Shown: positions 1 to 9,737 of the stretch, in pieces
Position numbering within the stretch: position 1 is the stretch's first letter
Layout: each line of letters begins with the position of its first letter
From: Chelonoidis abingdonii
Taxonomy: Eukaryota; Chordata; Testudines; Testudinidae
NCBI RefSeq assembly: GCF_003597395.2
Contig: NC_133774.1
Location: 50,320,680 to 50,384,679, forward strand
Length of the DNA: 64,000 nt
Direction: 5' to 3'
Translations under genes and position numbers: made by a program
Notes under the pieces: generated by a model
The model's input: the letters and a program-made list of their open reading frames with translations, nothing else
The model's database searches: none
What the model was told of the DNA's origin: nothing

Positions 1-1721
1 CGTACAAAGGTGAGTAAACGTCTTTTCTCTTCAGCACGAAGTGCTTGCTCATATCCATTCCAAGTTAGGTGATCCCAAGCTTATGAGGCCGGTCGGGGTG
101 CGGAAGTGAAAATGGCAGAATGGTAAACTGCGTAGCCAAAGGCTGCAGTATCTCTTGGACTGTTGAACCAGAGCATAGAAGGCGAAGCAAAGGGTATGGA
201 CGAGGGACCATGGAGTCTGCCAATAGATCTCGTGGGTAGGTACACGAGTTACAGGCGGCAGATTGCAAGCCTGAGCCTGCGCTAGAATGCATGGTGATGT
301 GGCTTGGGGAACATATGTGAGCAAATCATAAACAACGTTGCTAGGTGCACGTCATCACCCAGATGAATCCACTGAGAGGAAACAGGTAGCCTTTCCTTCG
401 GACTGCTTTATTCGACCGAGAGTCTGGGCGGTTACAAAAATTGGTTTTGTCCGCTCAAATTAAAAGCGGGCGCTCTACAGATGTCCAGGGACGTGCATTG
501 CTGTCCCCGTCACGTGAGTTTGGTTAAATGAAAGGCCGAAACCACCTTAGGGAGGAAAGCTGGGTGTGGACGTAACTGCACCCTTGCTTAAACATAATGT
601 TATTAAGTGGAAACCACCTAGAGCCCTGAGCTCCAAAGACTCGTCTGGCCGATGTAAATGGCTGAGAGGAAAGCTGTTTCTTCAAGACAGGTTTATAGCA
701 GCGAGCAGGTCGCTAACGGGTCCAAATGAAGGAGACATAAGTCTGGTTAAACCAGGTTGAGGGTCCAGGTTGGGGCGGGGGCGTACCTAAGGGTGTATGC
801 CTCCAAGCCTCGAGGAACCCCAAACCATAGAGTGTGAGAACACAGAACGACCACCTTAGCCTGGATGGAATGGTAGCAGATTGGCTTGCCAAGTGTTACC
901 TTCGGCGAACACCGCTATGCCCTCTGTTGCAGTCCGGAGGGTGTCCAAATAGAGGGGATTTGAGACCCAGCGGTAGAAGTTTAAGCGTTTCGCCCTGTAG
1001 GAGAGATGCTTCCACCTGGGACAGGTACGTTGACCAGGTGGAAGGCATCTGCCACCCTGATAGCCGTTAGAGACACCGTGAGATGAAGAACTGCAGGTCC
1101 AGGCGGGCAAAGTCTGCCGTGGTCCTGAGGTACAAGTGTCTGGTTGGCATGGCAGCATTAATTGTGTTGGCTATTGACAGGCCGCAGCACCGTGGCGTAT
1201 TGTGCTGCCTGGAACACACTGGAGTGTTCATGATGACTCGCGCTCGCTCCTGCGAAGTTTGAGCAGGACCCAATGAGCGGGGGAACAACGAAAGGCCTAA
1301 AGGTGTTGGCCTTCCACGGCATGAGGACAGCATCCGAGATCGGCCTGGGGAGAGACCTTAGAAGGAGCAGGATCTTCGGACCTTTCCCGTTCTCGCGGGT
1401 AAGCGAACAGGTCCATATGTGGGGGGAAAAAAAACCCACTTCTTGTGACAAACTGCATCACATCAGGCAGACGACCACTCATGAGACAGGAAAACCCTGC
1501 TGAGTCGAATTGGATCTCTCTTTACCGACACGGGCGGTAAGAAGGAACTGAGGAGCGGTTGAGTCGGCAGGGGGATATATCAGGCACCATAGTGGCGCCA
1601 CTCCAGGGGGCGACCTGCCGGCCCACCGAGTGTTGCTAGGGTAAAAGTTTCTCCGACGAACGTGCACGCGGCGTGCACGCACCTAACTGGAATGGATATG
1701 AGCAAGCACTCGAAGAAGAAC
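1..1721 (-). mobile_element. DIRS-related retrotransposon end, non-autonomous or decayed
   Basis: The right end, read in reverse complement from 1721, begins GTTCTTCTTCGAGTGCTTGC and continues through about 200 bases that match the right inverted terminal repeat of the DIRS element at 25524-33360 (shared blocks: TGCTTGCTCAT, CTGGAGTGG, CTCAGTTCCTTCTT). Near 45-75 the same GTGCTTGCTCAT...CCATTCC block occurs on the plus strand, like the internal copy at about 25805-25835 of the other element. The string CTCTACAGATGTCC also occurs in both (near 472 and 25981). No long reading frame survives, and I see no reverse transcriptase or recombinase motif, so this looks like an internally deleted or degraded relative. 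The left border lies outside the window. The high CpG content compared with the flanking AT-rich DNA fits a fairly young insertion. Confidence 0.55.
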
Positions 1722-2490
1722 TGGTTCATTGCTGATGGGTTATGTAAGAGACAGTACGATATATACAAAAAGTTCATGTTTCAATACAAAATTTGATGTT
1801 AATATTAAAAATAAACAGTTAAAAGACAAAGAGAGGAGCTGTGATGACATTTTTGTAACAGTTACTCAACATCTTGAAAGTCCCAGCTGATGAATGAGTC
1901 CCTATTCAATAAAGCACTTAAACATGAGCTCAAAGATAAATATGAACCTGAGTGCTGTTGTGAATAGTGATGGTTTTCAGAATCAGGGCTTTGCTAACTT
2001 GGAGCCCTAGAGAGAGAGTATGGGCACTTTTAGAATGTGTTTAACACTATGTAACAAAGTGAATTTCACCTGATCATCATACCTATGTTATTTTACATGG
2101 TGTAGCTCCTGTGACTTTAACAGAATTCTGATTTACACTAGTGTAAATTCTAATCATGCCCATTCAGTACATTTTTAATTTCCTGGATGGAAAGCGCACT
2201 GCAGCAAAATCTGTGCAAATACATCTCACTATGTTAAGGTTATTAAAATCAACATATTACTAAATACTGCATCTTAAATATTACATTAAAGCAAGTGAAA
2301 CTGGTTTGCGCTCATTAAGAGTAGGTTCAACAAAACAATCATCAGTTTCTTTGCCTCACAGAGCCACTTTTTTAAAGGATTTAAGAGTATCTAAAAGTAT
2401 AAGACACTAAGTAAAGGCAAATATACTGGAAAAATAACAAAAGGAAAACCTCCTCCTTGGATGGGGATAGAAAGTCTAATAATAGAGTTT
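1722..2490. other. AT-rich stretch, nothing recognised
   Basis: I see no exon of the host gene, no coding motif and no recognised repeat here. It is either the terminal intron or the 3' flank of ARHGEF28, depending on how that gene ends. Confidence 0.4.
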
Positions 2491-2862
2491 GCAGTGTTAT
2501 AGGCATGTTGGTCCCAGCATAAGAGATACCAGGGAAGTGAGGTAATATATTTTACTGGATCAACATCTGTTGGTGAAAGAGAGAGAAGCTTTGGAGCTAC
2601 ACTGAGCTCTTCTTCCCATCTGGGAAAGGGAGTCAGAGTGTGTTAGCTAAATACAAGGTAGAACAGATTGTTAAGCGTAAGGAGTTAACACATGTTGCAA
2701 GAGACCATTCAAGATGAAGTGGGCAATTAACACCTCTGCAGTCTTAGGACAAAGGAGGATTAGTGGGTTACAGACTGGTGTCATAATTCATAAAACTGGT
2801 GTCTCTAGTGAGTCCATGATGTTTAATGTCTAGCAAAGTTATGAATGTAAGCTCCCAGGCTC
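2491..2862 (-). mobile_element. Penelope-like element 3' fragment
   Basis: Read on the minus strand this matches the 3' part of the Penelope-like repeat that recurs at 37188-38160 and 39400-39725: the tail with CCAACATG near the right terminus, the phrase around CACCTTGTATTTAG, and the coding remnant that corresponds to the end of the GIY-YIG endonuclease region. A 5-bp GAGCT/AGCTC stem with flanks resembling a hammerhead core lies near 2590-2615, but its core bases are changed (CAAA for GAAA). No intact reading frame remains. Confidence 0.6.
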
Positions 2863-2869
2863 GTTACAT

Positions 2870-2988
2870 ACTCACCAGCTACCCACTTCGTCTTGCATCT
2901 GACGAAGTGGGTATTCACCCACGAAAGCTCATGCTCCAAAAATGTCTGTTAGTCTATAAGGTGCCACAGGATTCTTTGCTGCTTTTAC
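2870..2988 (+). mobile_element. Repeat tail carrying a hammerhead-like motif (probable Penelope-like element)
   Basis: This is a short piece of a repeat that I recognise from turtle and other reptile genomes, ending in the phrase GTTAGTCTATAAGGTGCCAC. Its first part folds as described in the separate ncRNA entry. It abuts a Penelope-like fragment of the opposite orientation at 2862. Its assignment to the Penelope-like class is an inference from that neighbour and from the ribozyme-like fold; the class itself was not verified. Confidence 0.5.
2895..2940 (+). ncRNA. Hammerhead-ribozyme-like motif
   Basis: The sequence reads CTGACGA (2899-2905, fits the core CUGANGA), an unpaired A, stem II GTGGGT/ACCCAC (2907-2912 with 2917-2922, loop ATTC), GAAA (923-926 of that kilobase, i.e. 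2923-2926), then a minimal stem III: A2926-T2935, G2927-C2934 and C2928-G2933 with loop TCAT, then TC at 2935-2936, which fits the U-H cleavage position. All universally conserved core positions of a hammerhead are present. Stem I is weak: T2898 faces C2937 and little further pairing is visible. Penelope-like retroelements are known to carry small hammerheads with a very short stem III, so this is a plausible relic. Activity is unproven and may need a dimer. Confidence 0.5.
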
Positions 2989-3483
2989 TCACTAGCTAGA
3001 CTTCTAATGGTTCACCTGAGTCTCCCTCCAACATACTTTGCTCTTCTGATCTAGAACACCTGAGTATTTATGAGGTTATCTGGGTTAACTCACTAAAGGG
3101 ATAATGCTGGAAGGGGCTGAATGCCCTTAGCTTGAGTACAAGAGGAGTTAAGGGCACTCAGCACATTATAGGGGTAAAATGTACCCCTATTCAGAGGGGC
3201 ACATTGATTTAAACCCCACTTTAGCACTACTAGGGGGAGTACAAGTGGGATTTAAGAGGTGCACAGGTCTTGAGCTGGCACTCTGCACAGGAATGAATTT
3301 TACCTAGGAGGCACTCAGGTCATGGCACACTACTCAGTCCCTGAAAATATGTTTGTTGCAATAAAGCCAAGGGTTCCCACCACCATGGCTAGGCTTCTGA
3401 CTTTGAAATGATACCTAAATTGGGCAATAATTTGAAAATTATCAAGATGCCACTGAGAGGGGAGCATTGTGAATATATAAGCA

Positions 3484-3740
3484 TGGGTGGAGCCCCCCTT
3501 CAAGGAGGCTAGCTCCCAGCTCCCCCCTTTCTGCCTGCACCGACCCCCCACAGCTGGAGCCCTAAAACCTCCTGCCCTCCCATCACCGGAGCCACAAGCC
3601 TCCTCCCCCGCTACCCAGAGTACCCCCTTCAGCTGGAGGAGCCCTGGGCCAACTGGAGCCCTGAGCACCTCCCCTGTCCCCCAATGGCCAAAGGAGCCCT
3701 GGGCCAGACAGAGCCTCCCAAGCTGTGCCATACCTTCCCA
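3484..3740. mobile_element. GC-rich non-autonomous repeat
   Basis: A sharply bounded proline-codon-like, C-rich block inside AT-rich DNA, beginning GGGTGGAGCCC near 3484. It resembles the GC-rich non-autonomous DNA elements common in turtle genomes. The 104-codon plus-strand frame through it has the composition of the repeat and no domain, so I do not call a gene. Confidence 0.4.
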
Positions 3741-3817
3741 GACCCCAAGCCACCTCGCAGAAAAAAGCTCTCATTTCTTCTCTTCTGGAAGAAGAACCTG
3801 AGCTTTTGATATGTGCC

Positions 3818-3968
3818 ATGCAGGTTCCAGGGCGGCTGGAGAGGCAGTATGTGTTATTCAGCTTCCCAGCGTTCACCAATAATCTCCCACGAGTCCAGAG
3901 AGGTTACTGATGAACCCAGGAAGCTGAATAGCAGATACTACCTCCTTGGCTGCCCCAGAACCTGCATG
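3818..3968. repeat. Foldback (inverted repeat), two arms of about 50 bp
   Basis: The left arm (3818-3867, starting CATGCAGGTTCCAGGGC) is imperfectly complementary to the right arm (3919-3968, ending CCAGAACCTGCATG). The spacer is about 51 bp. It probably is or belongs to a palindromic MITE. No coding content is seen. Confidence 0.65.
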
Positions 3969-3974
3969 GGGAAT

Positions 3975-5465
3975 AATAATAAGCAAAAACTTCCATCAAA
4001 CTCACAACCAGTATCCGGGAGCAGCAGCTGCGCCAGGGGAGGCTAAGCTTCCCATAGCCTATTATACCTGCCACCCATGTATAATATAAACTAGATGAGA
4101 TGAGATGAATAATTGGTGCATCCATTCAAAATTGTCTCTGATCACTAAAGAAAACAACTGAAGATGTGAAGTTTTCATCCTTCCCCAAAAATGTGTTTTA
4201 TGCTCTCAAAATGTGTCAGAATGAATAATAGTGAAAAACATATATAAGTAAAATGGTGTTATGAATTTTTTAATATTTTGCTTGTTTGGAATGATGTCAA
4301 TAATTTCTGGTACATAACCCAAGAAATATTTATGTTATACTTTTCAGTACACCATATATGGACATAGCTTGTGCTGAGATTGCAAAAAAATAAAAATAAA
4401 ACATCAAACATCAATTTCCCCCAAGATCTATCTGTTGTTCAGACTTCAACACTATTACTGTACAGATTACATCTGGATAGAAAAATGCACTACAGCACCT
4501 TATATTGAAGCGTTCATATAAGACTTTAAAAGCGTACACATTAATCAAATCTAAGAGGTAAAGGTTCAGTACAGTGCATGGGTAAATCCTTAGGCATCAT
4601 TGTGGATATGTACCCAGACATGTCAATTGAATGCCGGGACATAATTTATTCAATTCTCAAGCTATCCTGACACAGAACTATATTTCCTTCCTCCTTCCAA
4701 TTAGCTGAAGTAGTTAAATTATCTGCATGAAAGAAGACAACAACTATTACATTTTTCTTTCAATCATTTTCTTCCTTCTACTAAATGACTATATGGGAGA
4801 TAATGCCAGTTACAGCTTAAGGGAACTTGCCCTAGGTCTTTGGTAAGCATGCGCACATGCGCGCGCACACACACGCACACTTTGTAATCATGTCAGCTAT
4901 GTGAAGAAACCTTACGTCTTACTTTTCAAAATATTAATTCAGTATTATTAAGTAAAGGAATGTAGCTATTTTCATGTGGGTATATTTATAAAGTTAAATT
5001 GTGTGGCAGGTAATACACTATAGAAGATAGCACCATTAATTTTTTGGTTAATATTTATAGTAATTAAATATCTCATTTCTGAAAATTATTTCATAACTTA
5101 GTTTTCATGTATTCTTACATACTTATTACAAAACACCTAATAATGCAGTAAAAGCAATTGCCTAAATGCAGTCAGTTGTTAAAATTGGAACTGTACATGC
5201 AATACAATTTTTTGTGCATTGCCATTTCCAGTAAACTAGAAGCAAAATATATTCAACAGTTGTTTTTTAATTCTATTTCCACTTATAATTATAACTTGTG
5301 TGTATTTTTTCCTCAGAGAATTATAAGAATTCACAATAGCTTTCAATAGAAATGGTTGAAAAATACAAAACACTTTTCACAATTTTGTCAAAATTTTGAA
5401 AATTCAAAAAGTTTTGACTAGCTCTTGTTTTCAACACTCTTATGGTCCTTCCTACTTTTTTGAAT
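3975..5465. other. AT-rich non-coding DNA with a short CA/CG microsatellite
   Basis: No exon or transposon is recognised. A small alternating purine-pyrimidine tract, (GCGC then CACACACA), lies at about 4852-4880. Confidence 0.4.
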
Positions 5466-6275
5466 GGGTGATGTCAAAGTTAAGAGCAATAGCAATTGTA
5501 TTCCTCATCCAAGGTTAACCAAGGGCACCCACTCTCAGGCTTCTGACTTCCCAGCCATCACCTCTTTTGGGCAGAGGCCTGTCTCTTTCTCTATCCTGAC
5601 CAGATTTTTCCCAGGCTGCAGTTTCCTACCTACACTATGAGTTCCCTAGCAAGCCAGACTGTTTAAGCAGGCCTACTGTGCCTTCTTTTCAGAGGTCTAA
5701 ACACAGTAGTTACCCATAGGTGTTATGACCTGGCTCTTTCTAAGCATGCACATTTATTCTTAAGGTGAAAGCATTACAGGAAAAGCATATTAAAACAATT
5801 TTAAAACCTACATGCATGCTAATAAGCTTACCAGAAATCACCCCCTCTCCTCAAACTCCACAAAGACTCTGGCTGGTGTCAGTCCTTCCAGCTAGAAGAC
5901 TGGGGTCCTCCCTTTGGACTATACATCCTGCCCATTTCCTGGATCAGAACCAAGGCCCCAAATCAGTTAAACTCAGTTTATTTATCCAAAAGTCCATTCT
6001 TTGTCTGCTGGTCTCCAGAGAATCCAGTTTGAACCAGTATATGCAAGTCTCTCCAGGTGGTGGTGCCTCTCAGGAGGTTTTTACAATCTGACTGAATTTG
6101 CCTAATTGTACCCCGTTGTTCTTAGTTCTTGGAGAGCTGGGGTCCCACACCCCAGGGAATGACATAGAATACCTGGCCCACAGTGATACATAAATTTAAC
6201 ACAGTAAGATCTAACTTAATTCAGTGAGGTCTGTCCAAGATATTGCAAGATATTGCCATACCTGTCACAGTCAGA
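5466..6275 (-). mobile_element. Possible solo LTR
   Basis: Read on the minus strand the block begins TGTGACAGGTATGGC near 6275 and ends near 5466, with an internal composition and length (about 0.8 kb) that would suit a solitary long terminal repeat. There is no second copy in the window, no gag or pol remnant, and I could not establish a target duplication. It may instead be a different class of repeat. Confidence 0.25.
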
Positions 6276-6771
6276 ATTTTGGAACACTATGGAGCAGAGC
6301 TGACTTTATCCTGAAGACGTATCAGGAAATGTGTGCGTATGATTAGAGAGCTCCCTGAACTCTGAAAGTTTAGCAAAATGCATGAAAAAAAGAATCAGTT
6401 TCCTGATATGAAATCGCCACACAACTCAGCGTATTTTATGTTGGGAGATTTACTTCATTTCCATGTGCTGAGCCATTTGATTTTGCTTTAGAATGCCATC
6501 TGTCTTTCAGCAGAGAAGTTTAAAGTTCTTCTCATTCTGTACTCTGTGTACAGCAGCACATGATGGATGACAGAGCGAGGCCTGAATCATTCAGACTCCC
6601 ACAGTATACGACTGTCATACAAAATACCTTTCATCTCTGTTTTACAAATATTATAATGGAATATCATACCATATCCACTTGCGGAGTTCAACACACCATC
6701 CGCTCTAGCTGTACACTATGGGTAACATTTTAAAAAGTGCCTATGTGTCTTAGGAGCCCCAGGGCTTGTCT

Positions 6772-7030
6772 ACACACAGATGTTGCACCAGTTTAATGTA
6801 ACATCCATTTAATTAAACCAGCGCAATTTTTGGCATGTAATCCCTTCTGTAGGTTTAATACTGATTACATTGGTTCAGCTTGCACCTACACATTTATCAA
6901 CGCAAGCTAAACCAATTTCCATGCATTTAATCCTGCATAAGTGTTGACACACTTAATTGCATTAGTTTAACTATATCAGAATAAAAATCACAGCTTTAGT
7001 TAAACTAGAACAACCTTGACCAGGTCTAAG
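6772..7030. mobile_element. Degenerate MITE-like element
   Basis: It starts with GGGCTTGTCTACAC, a terminus shared by many turtle MITEs, and ends with AACCTTGACCAGGTCTAA. Internal sub-blocks of the form ACCAGTTTAA / TTAAACTAG are inverted. The arms have decayed and no target duplication is clear. Confidence 0.4.
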
Positions 7031-7059
7031 TCACTTAGGCATTTTTCAAAACGTTACCC

Positions 7060-7067
7060 TATATTAA
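7060..7067. repeat. Target site duplication, left copy (TATATTAA)
   Basis: This 8-mer flanks the element at 7068-7833. The copy on the other side (7834-7841) is TGTATTAA, one mismatch. The length fits hAT transposition. Confidence 0.65.
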
Positions 7068-7833
7068 TAGGGCCCTACCAAATTCACGGTGCATTTTGGT
7101 CATAGGATTTTAAAGATCGTAAATTTCATGATTTCAGCTATTTAACCCTAAAATATCACAGTACTGTAATTGTAAGGGTCCTGACCCAAAAGGGAGAGAG
7201 AGTGTTTGTGTGTATGGTGCAGAGGGGAAGGGTTGCAAGGCTATTGTAGAGGGCGTTGTGGTACTGCTACCCTTACTTCTGCGCTGCTGCTGGCAGTGGC
7301 ACTGCCTTTGGAGCTGGGCAGCTGGAAAGTGGCAGCTGCTGGCTGGGAGCCCAGCTCTGAAGGCAGAGCCACTGCCAGCAGCAGTGCAGAACTGAAGATG
7401 GTGTGGTATAGTATTGCCACCTTTACTACTGCGCTGCTGCCTACAGAGCCGGGCCCTCAGTCAGGAGCCGCTATTTTCTGGCCACCCAGCTCTAAAGGCA
7501 GCGGCACAAAAGAAAGGGCGGCATGGTACGGTATTGCCACCCTCACTTCTGCACTGCTGCTGGTAGGGTGCTGCCTTCAGAGTTGGGCGCCAAGCTAACA
7601 GCCACCGATCTCTGGCTGCTCAGCTCTGCAGGCAGCACAGAAGTAAAAGTGGCAATACTGTGATCCCCTCTAAAATAACCTTGCAACCCCACTGCAACTC
7701 CCTTTTGGGTCAGAACCCCCAATTTGAGAAACACTGGTCTCCCCTGTGAGATCTGTACAGTATAGGGTAAAAGCACACCAGATTTCACGATCCATGACAT
7801 GTTTTTCATGGCCGTGAATTTGGTAGGGCCCTA
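7068..7833. mobile_element. Non-autonomous hAT element with clean terminal inverted repeats
   Basis: The left end TAGGGCCCTACCAAATTC and the right end GAATTTGGTAGGGCCCTA are perfect inverted copies over at least 20 bp. The flanks carry 8-bp duplications with one mismatch. Inside, three diverged units of about 130 bp follow one another near 7256, 7400 and 7522, each containing a GCTGCTGC-rich segment preceded by a TATTGCCACC-type phrase. There is no transposase frame; the 130-codon plus-strand frame only tracks the tandem units. It needed a transposase supplied by another hAT element. Confidence 0.8.
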
Positions 7834-7841
7834 TGTATTAA

Positions 7842-9458
7842 TAATTAATCTGATTTGCTTTGTCACACAGTGTAATACAGTTACAATGATCAGACTAGCC
7901 TGGCCCATTTTTTTTTTATTATAGGGTGACTGATCGTTATTGCTATATGGGAAGTAAGTGTGTTAAAGATAACGTTTGCTCAGGTAAGACTTGAGCTGAT
8001 TCTATTTTCATGTATGAAAAAGGAAATTAAGGAGCCAACTCCTTAGTCAATGAAGTTCTTGTCTGAATAACAACTTTAAGATTTGGCCCAAGATTACTGA
8101 AAATAACCCTGTGCGTATGTATCTTTTCAATTTTTGATCAGCCCAGCTCTGCTCTCCACTGTTTTTTTGCCCTGTTTTGAACATAACACCTACATAGTTG
8201 GTTGTAGAAGAGTGATCTTTCTGCACTGCCATGAAGTAGGCTCAGATCTAATTCTCAGGATATTTTTATTCTTTGAGCTGGCAGGAGGTAATGTGTTCAG
8301 ACCTCACCTGGTATTGCTAAATTGCCATGTGTCACTTGGAATCACAGAAGTTAATGACAGAGGAAAAAACCCTACTAGGTCATTTAATCTATTTCCCTGC
8401 CAGTGCCAGCTCGTGCCCTACATCTACTAGATTTTATTTATTTACTTATTGGCTTTTCTACCAGGTTTCATCAGAGTGCCTTACGAACTGTAATGAATCA
8501 ATGAAGATACCAAATAAGACCAAAGCTGACACAGAACCTGAAGGTACCCCAGCTAGCTGCTTCCTTGAAGTCTTGATACTTTGGAGTTTATCATTAACTT
8601 TTATTTAAATCCTTCAGCAAGTTTTCAATCCATAGGACAATGCTTCTTGCTAAAGCTCACCTATATTGAGTGTGAGATTTCATGAAATAGTATCAACTGC
8701 AGTAACAGAATCCAAACATTTTATCTACAACTTTCCCTGCATCCAGTAATTTTGCAATTTGGGAGCGGGAAGGGGACTATTCAGTAACAGCTATTCTTCA
8801 CAAACTCATACTCCTTATTGTTCAAGATTCCTTTATTCCCTAGAAGTTATGTGATCTTCTTTCCACAATTAAGGTGAGTCTTTCAATGCCATTTTCAGTG
8901 GATCCTCAATGAGGTCCTGAAGCAAAGGGTGTGTTCAAGGATTACTCTAAGCACTAATCATCAGAAGTTATAAATTAAAAGCTGTTATGACTCAGAAATT
9001 TCAAGTATTGAACAGGAAGGTTCTTGCAGTAGCCACTTGTCTGCAGCCTTGATATTTTATACAGTAACATGAAATGCAGGTAAACCTTAGCATGTTGAAA
9101 AAAGGCCTTGATTTGGTGACACACAGGATGCAAATGCAAAACACAGGATAGCTGTCGCAAAGACTGAGTTATTCATCTATTTTTGTTTCATTCCTCCGAC
9201 TTCCTTTTCTCCTCTCCTGTCAGTCAGCGTAACAGAGTTGTCTCAGCAAAATCTACTGTATTAGCAACTCTTCTCACACATCATCACAATCAAACTGTGA
9301 TCAAGTATCAGTCACGCGTCCACTGGCACGCACGCACTAACTCACCACTGCAATCTTATTAGTGTTCATTTTTACTACAGAATTTCCTTCATTCATAAGA
9401 ATAATCCCTTTGAGAGGTGATGGATTCCTTTTTGTCTATTAGATACAGATTTAAGGCA
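7842..9458. other. Downstream of the last recognised exon: 3' UTR or intron
   Basis: If ARHGEF28 ends at the stop at 9459, its 3' UTR lies here. Minus-strand polyadenylation hexamers (TTTATT on the plus strand) occur for example near 8600 and 8832, but none is distinguished. If the exon is spliced at 9467, this is intron. No further exon was recognised. Confidence 0.35.
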
Positions 9459-9737
9459 TTAATTACCATTATTACAAGCATCCTTGTTGCTTTTGCAGGA
9501 GGAGGATACCTGATGGCAGGGAGCAGTAGATTTCCAGAGTTCATTGGTGACTGCTGGTTGATTTTCACTAGTCCTGGTTATATCTGAACCGGTGATGTTT
9601 ATCCCATATACACCATCCTGGTACACTAGAGATGGATTTGATCGGTTGAGACTGTTTAGCGACATCTGTACTAAAGCTTCATTTATGAAGAATGAATTTT
9701 CAGCACATAAGCTCTCCGATGGATTATGTCCTATTAT
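9459..9737 (-). CDS. ARHGEF28: ARHGEF28 exon 27 (last recognised): C-terminal tail
   Basis: The acceptor TCATACAG precedes 9737. It encodes a conserved block, [19 protein letters not shown], as in the mammalian tail. The frame ends with TAA at 9459-9461. However a GT donor context (AATG|GTAATT) ends the exon at 9467 in a phase that, from my memory of the human protein, would join a further roughly 50-residue terminal segment. I found no such exon below 9459, so the stop may be real in this lineage, or the terminal exon may lie outside the window. Confidence 0.85.
   Translation of the reverse strand: MIGHNPSESLCAENSFFINEALVQMSLNSLNRSNPSLVYQDGVYGINITGSDITRTSENQPAVTNELWKSTAPCHQVSSSCKSNKDACNNGN

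Noticed and set aside
3330..3801. Overlapping plus and minus frames of 104-133 codons
   Set aside because: They coincide with a GC-rich non-autonomous repeat; no splice sites or motifs.
7206..7598. Plus-strand frame of 130 codons with repeated units
   Set aside because: It reflects the tandem units of the hAT element at 7068-7833, not a gene.
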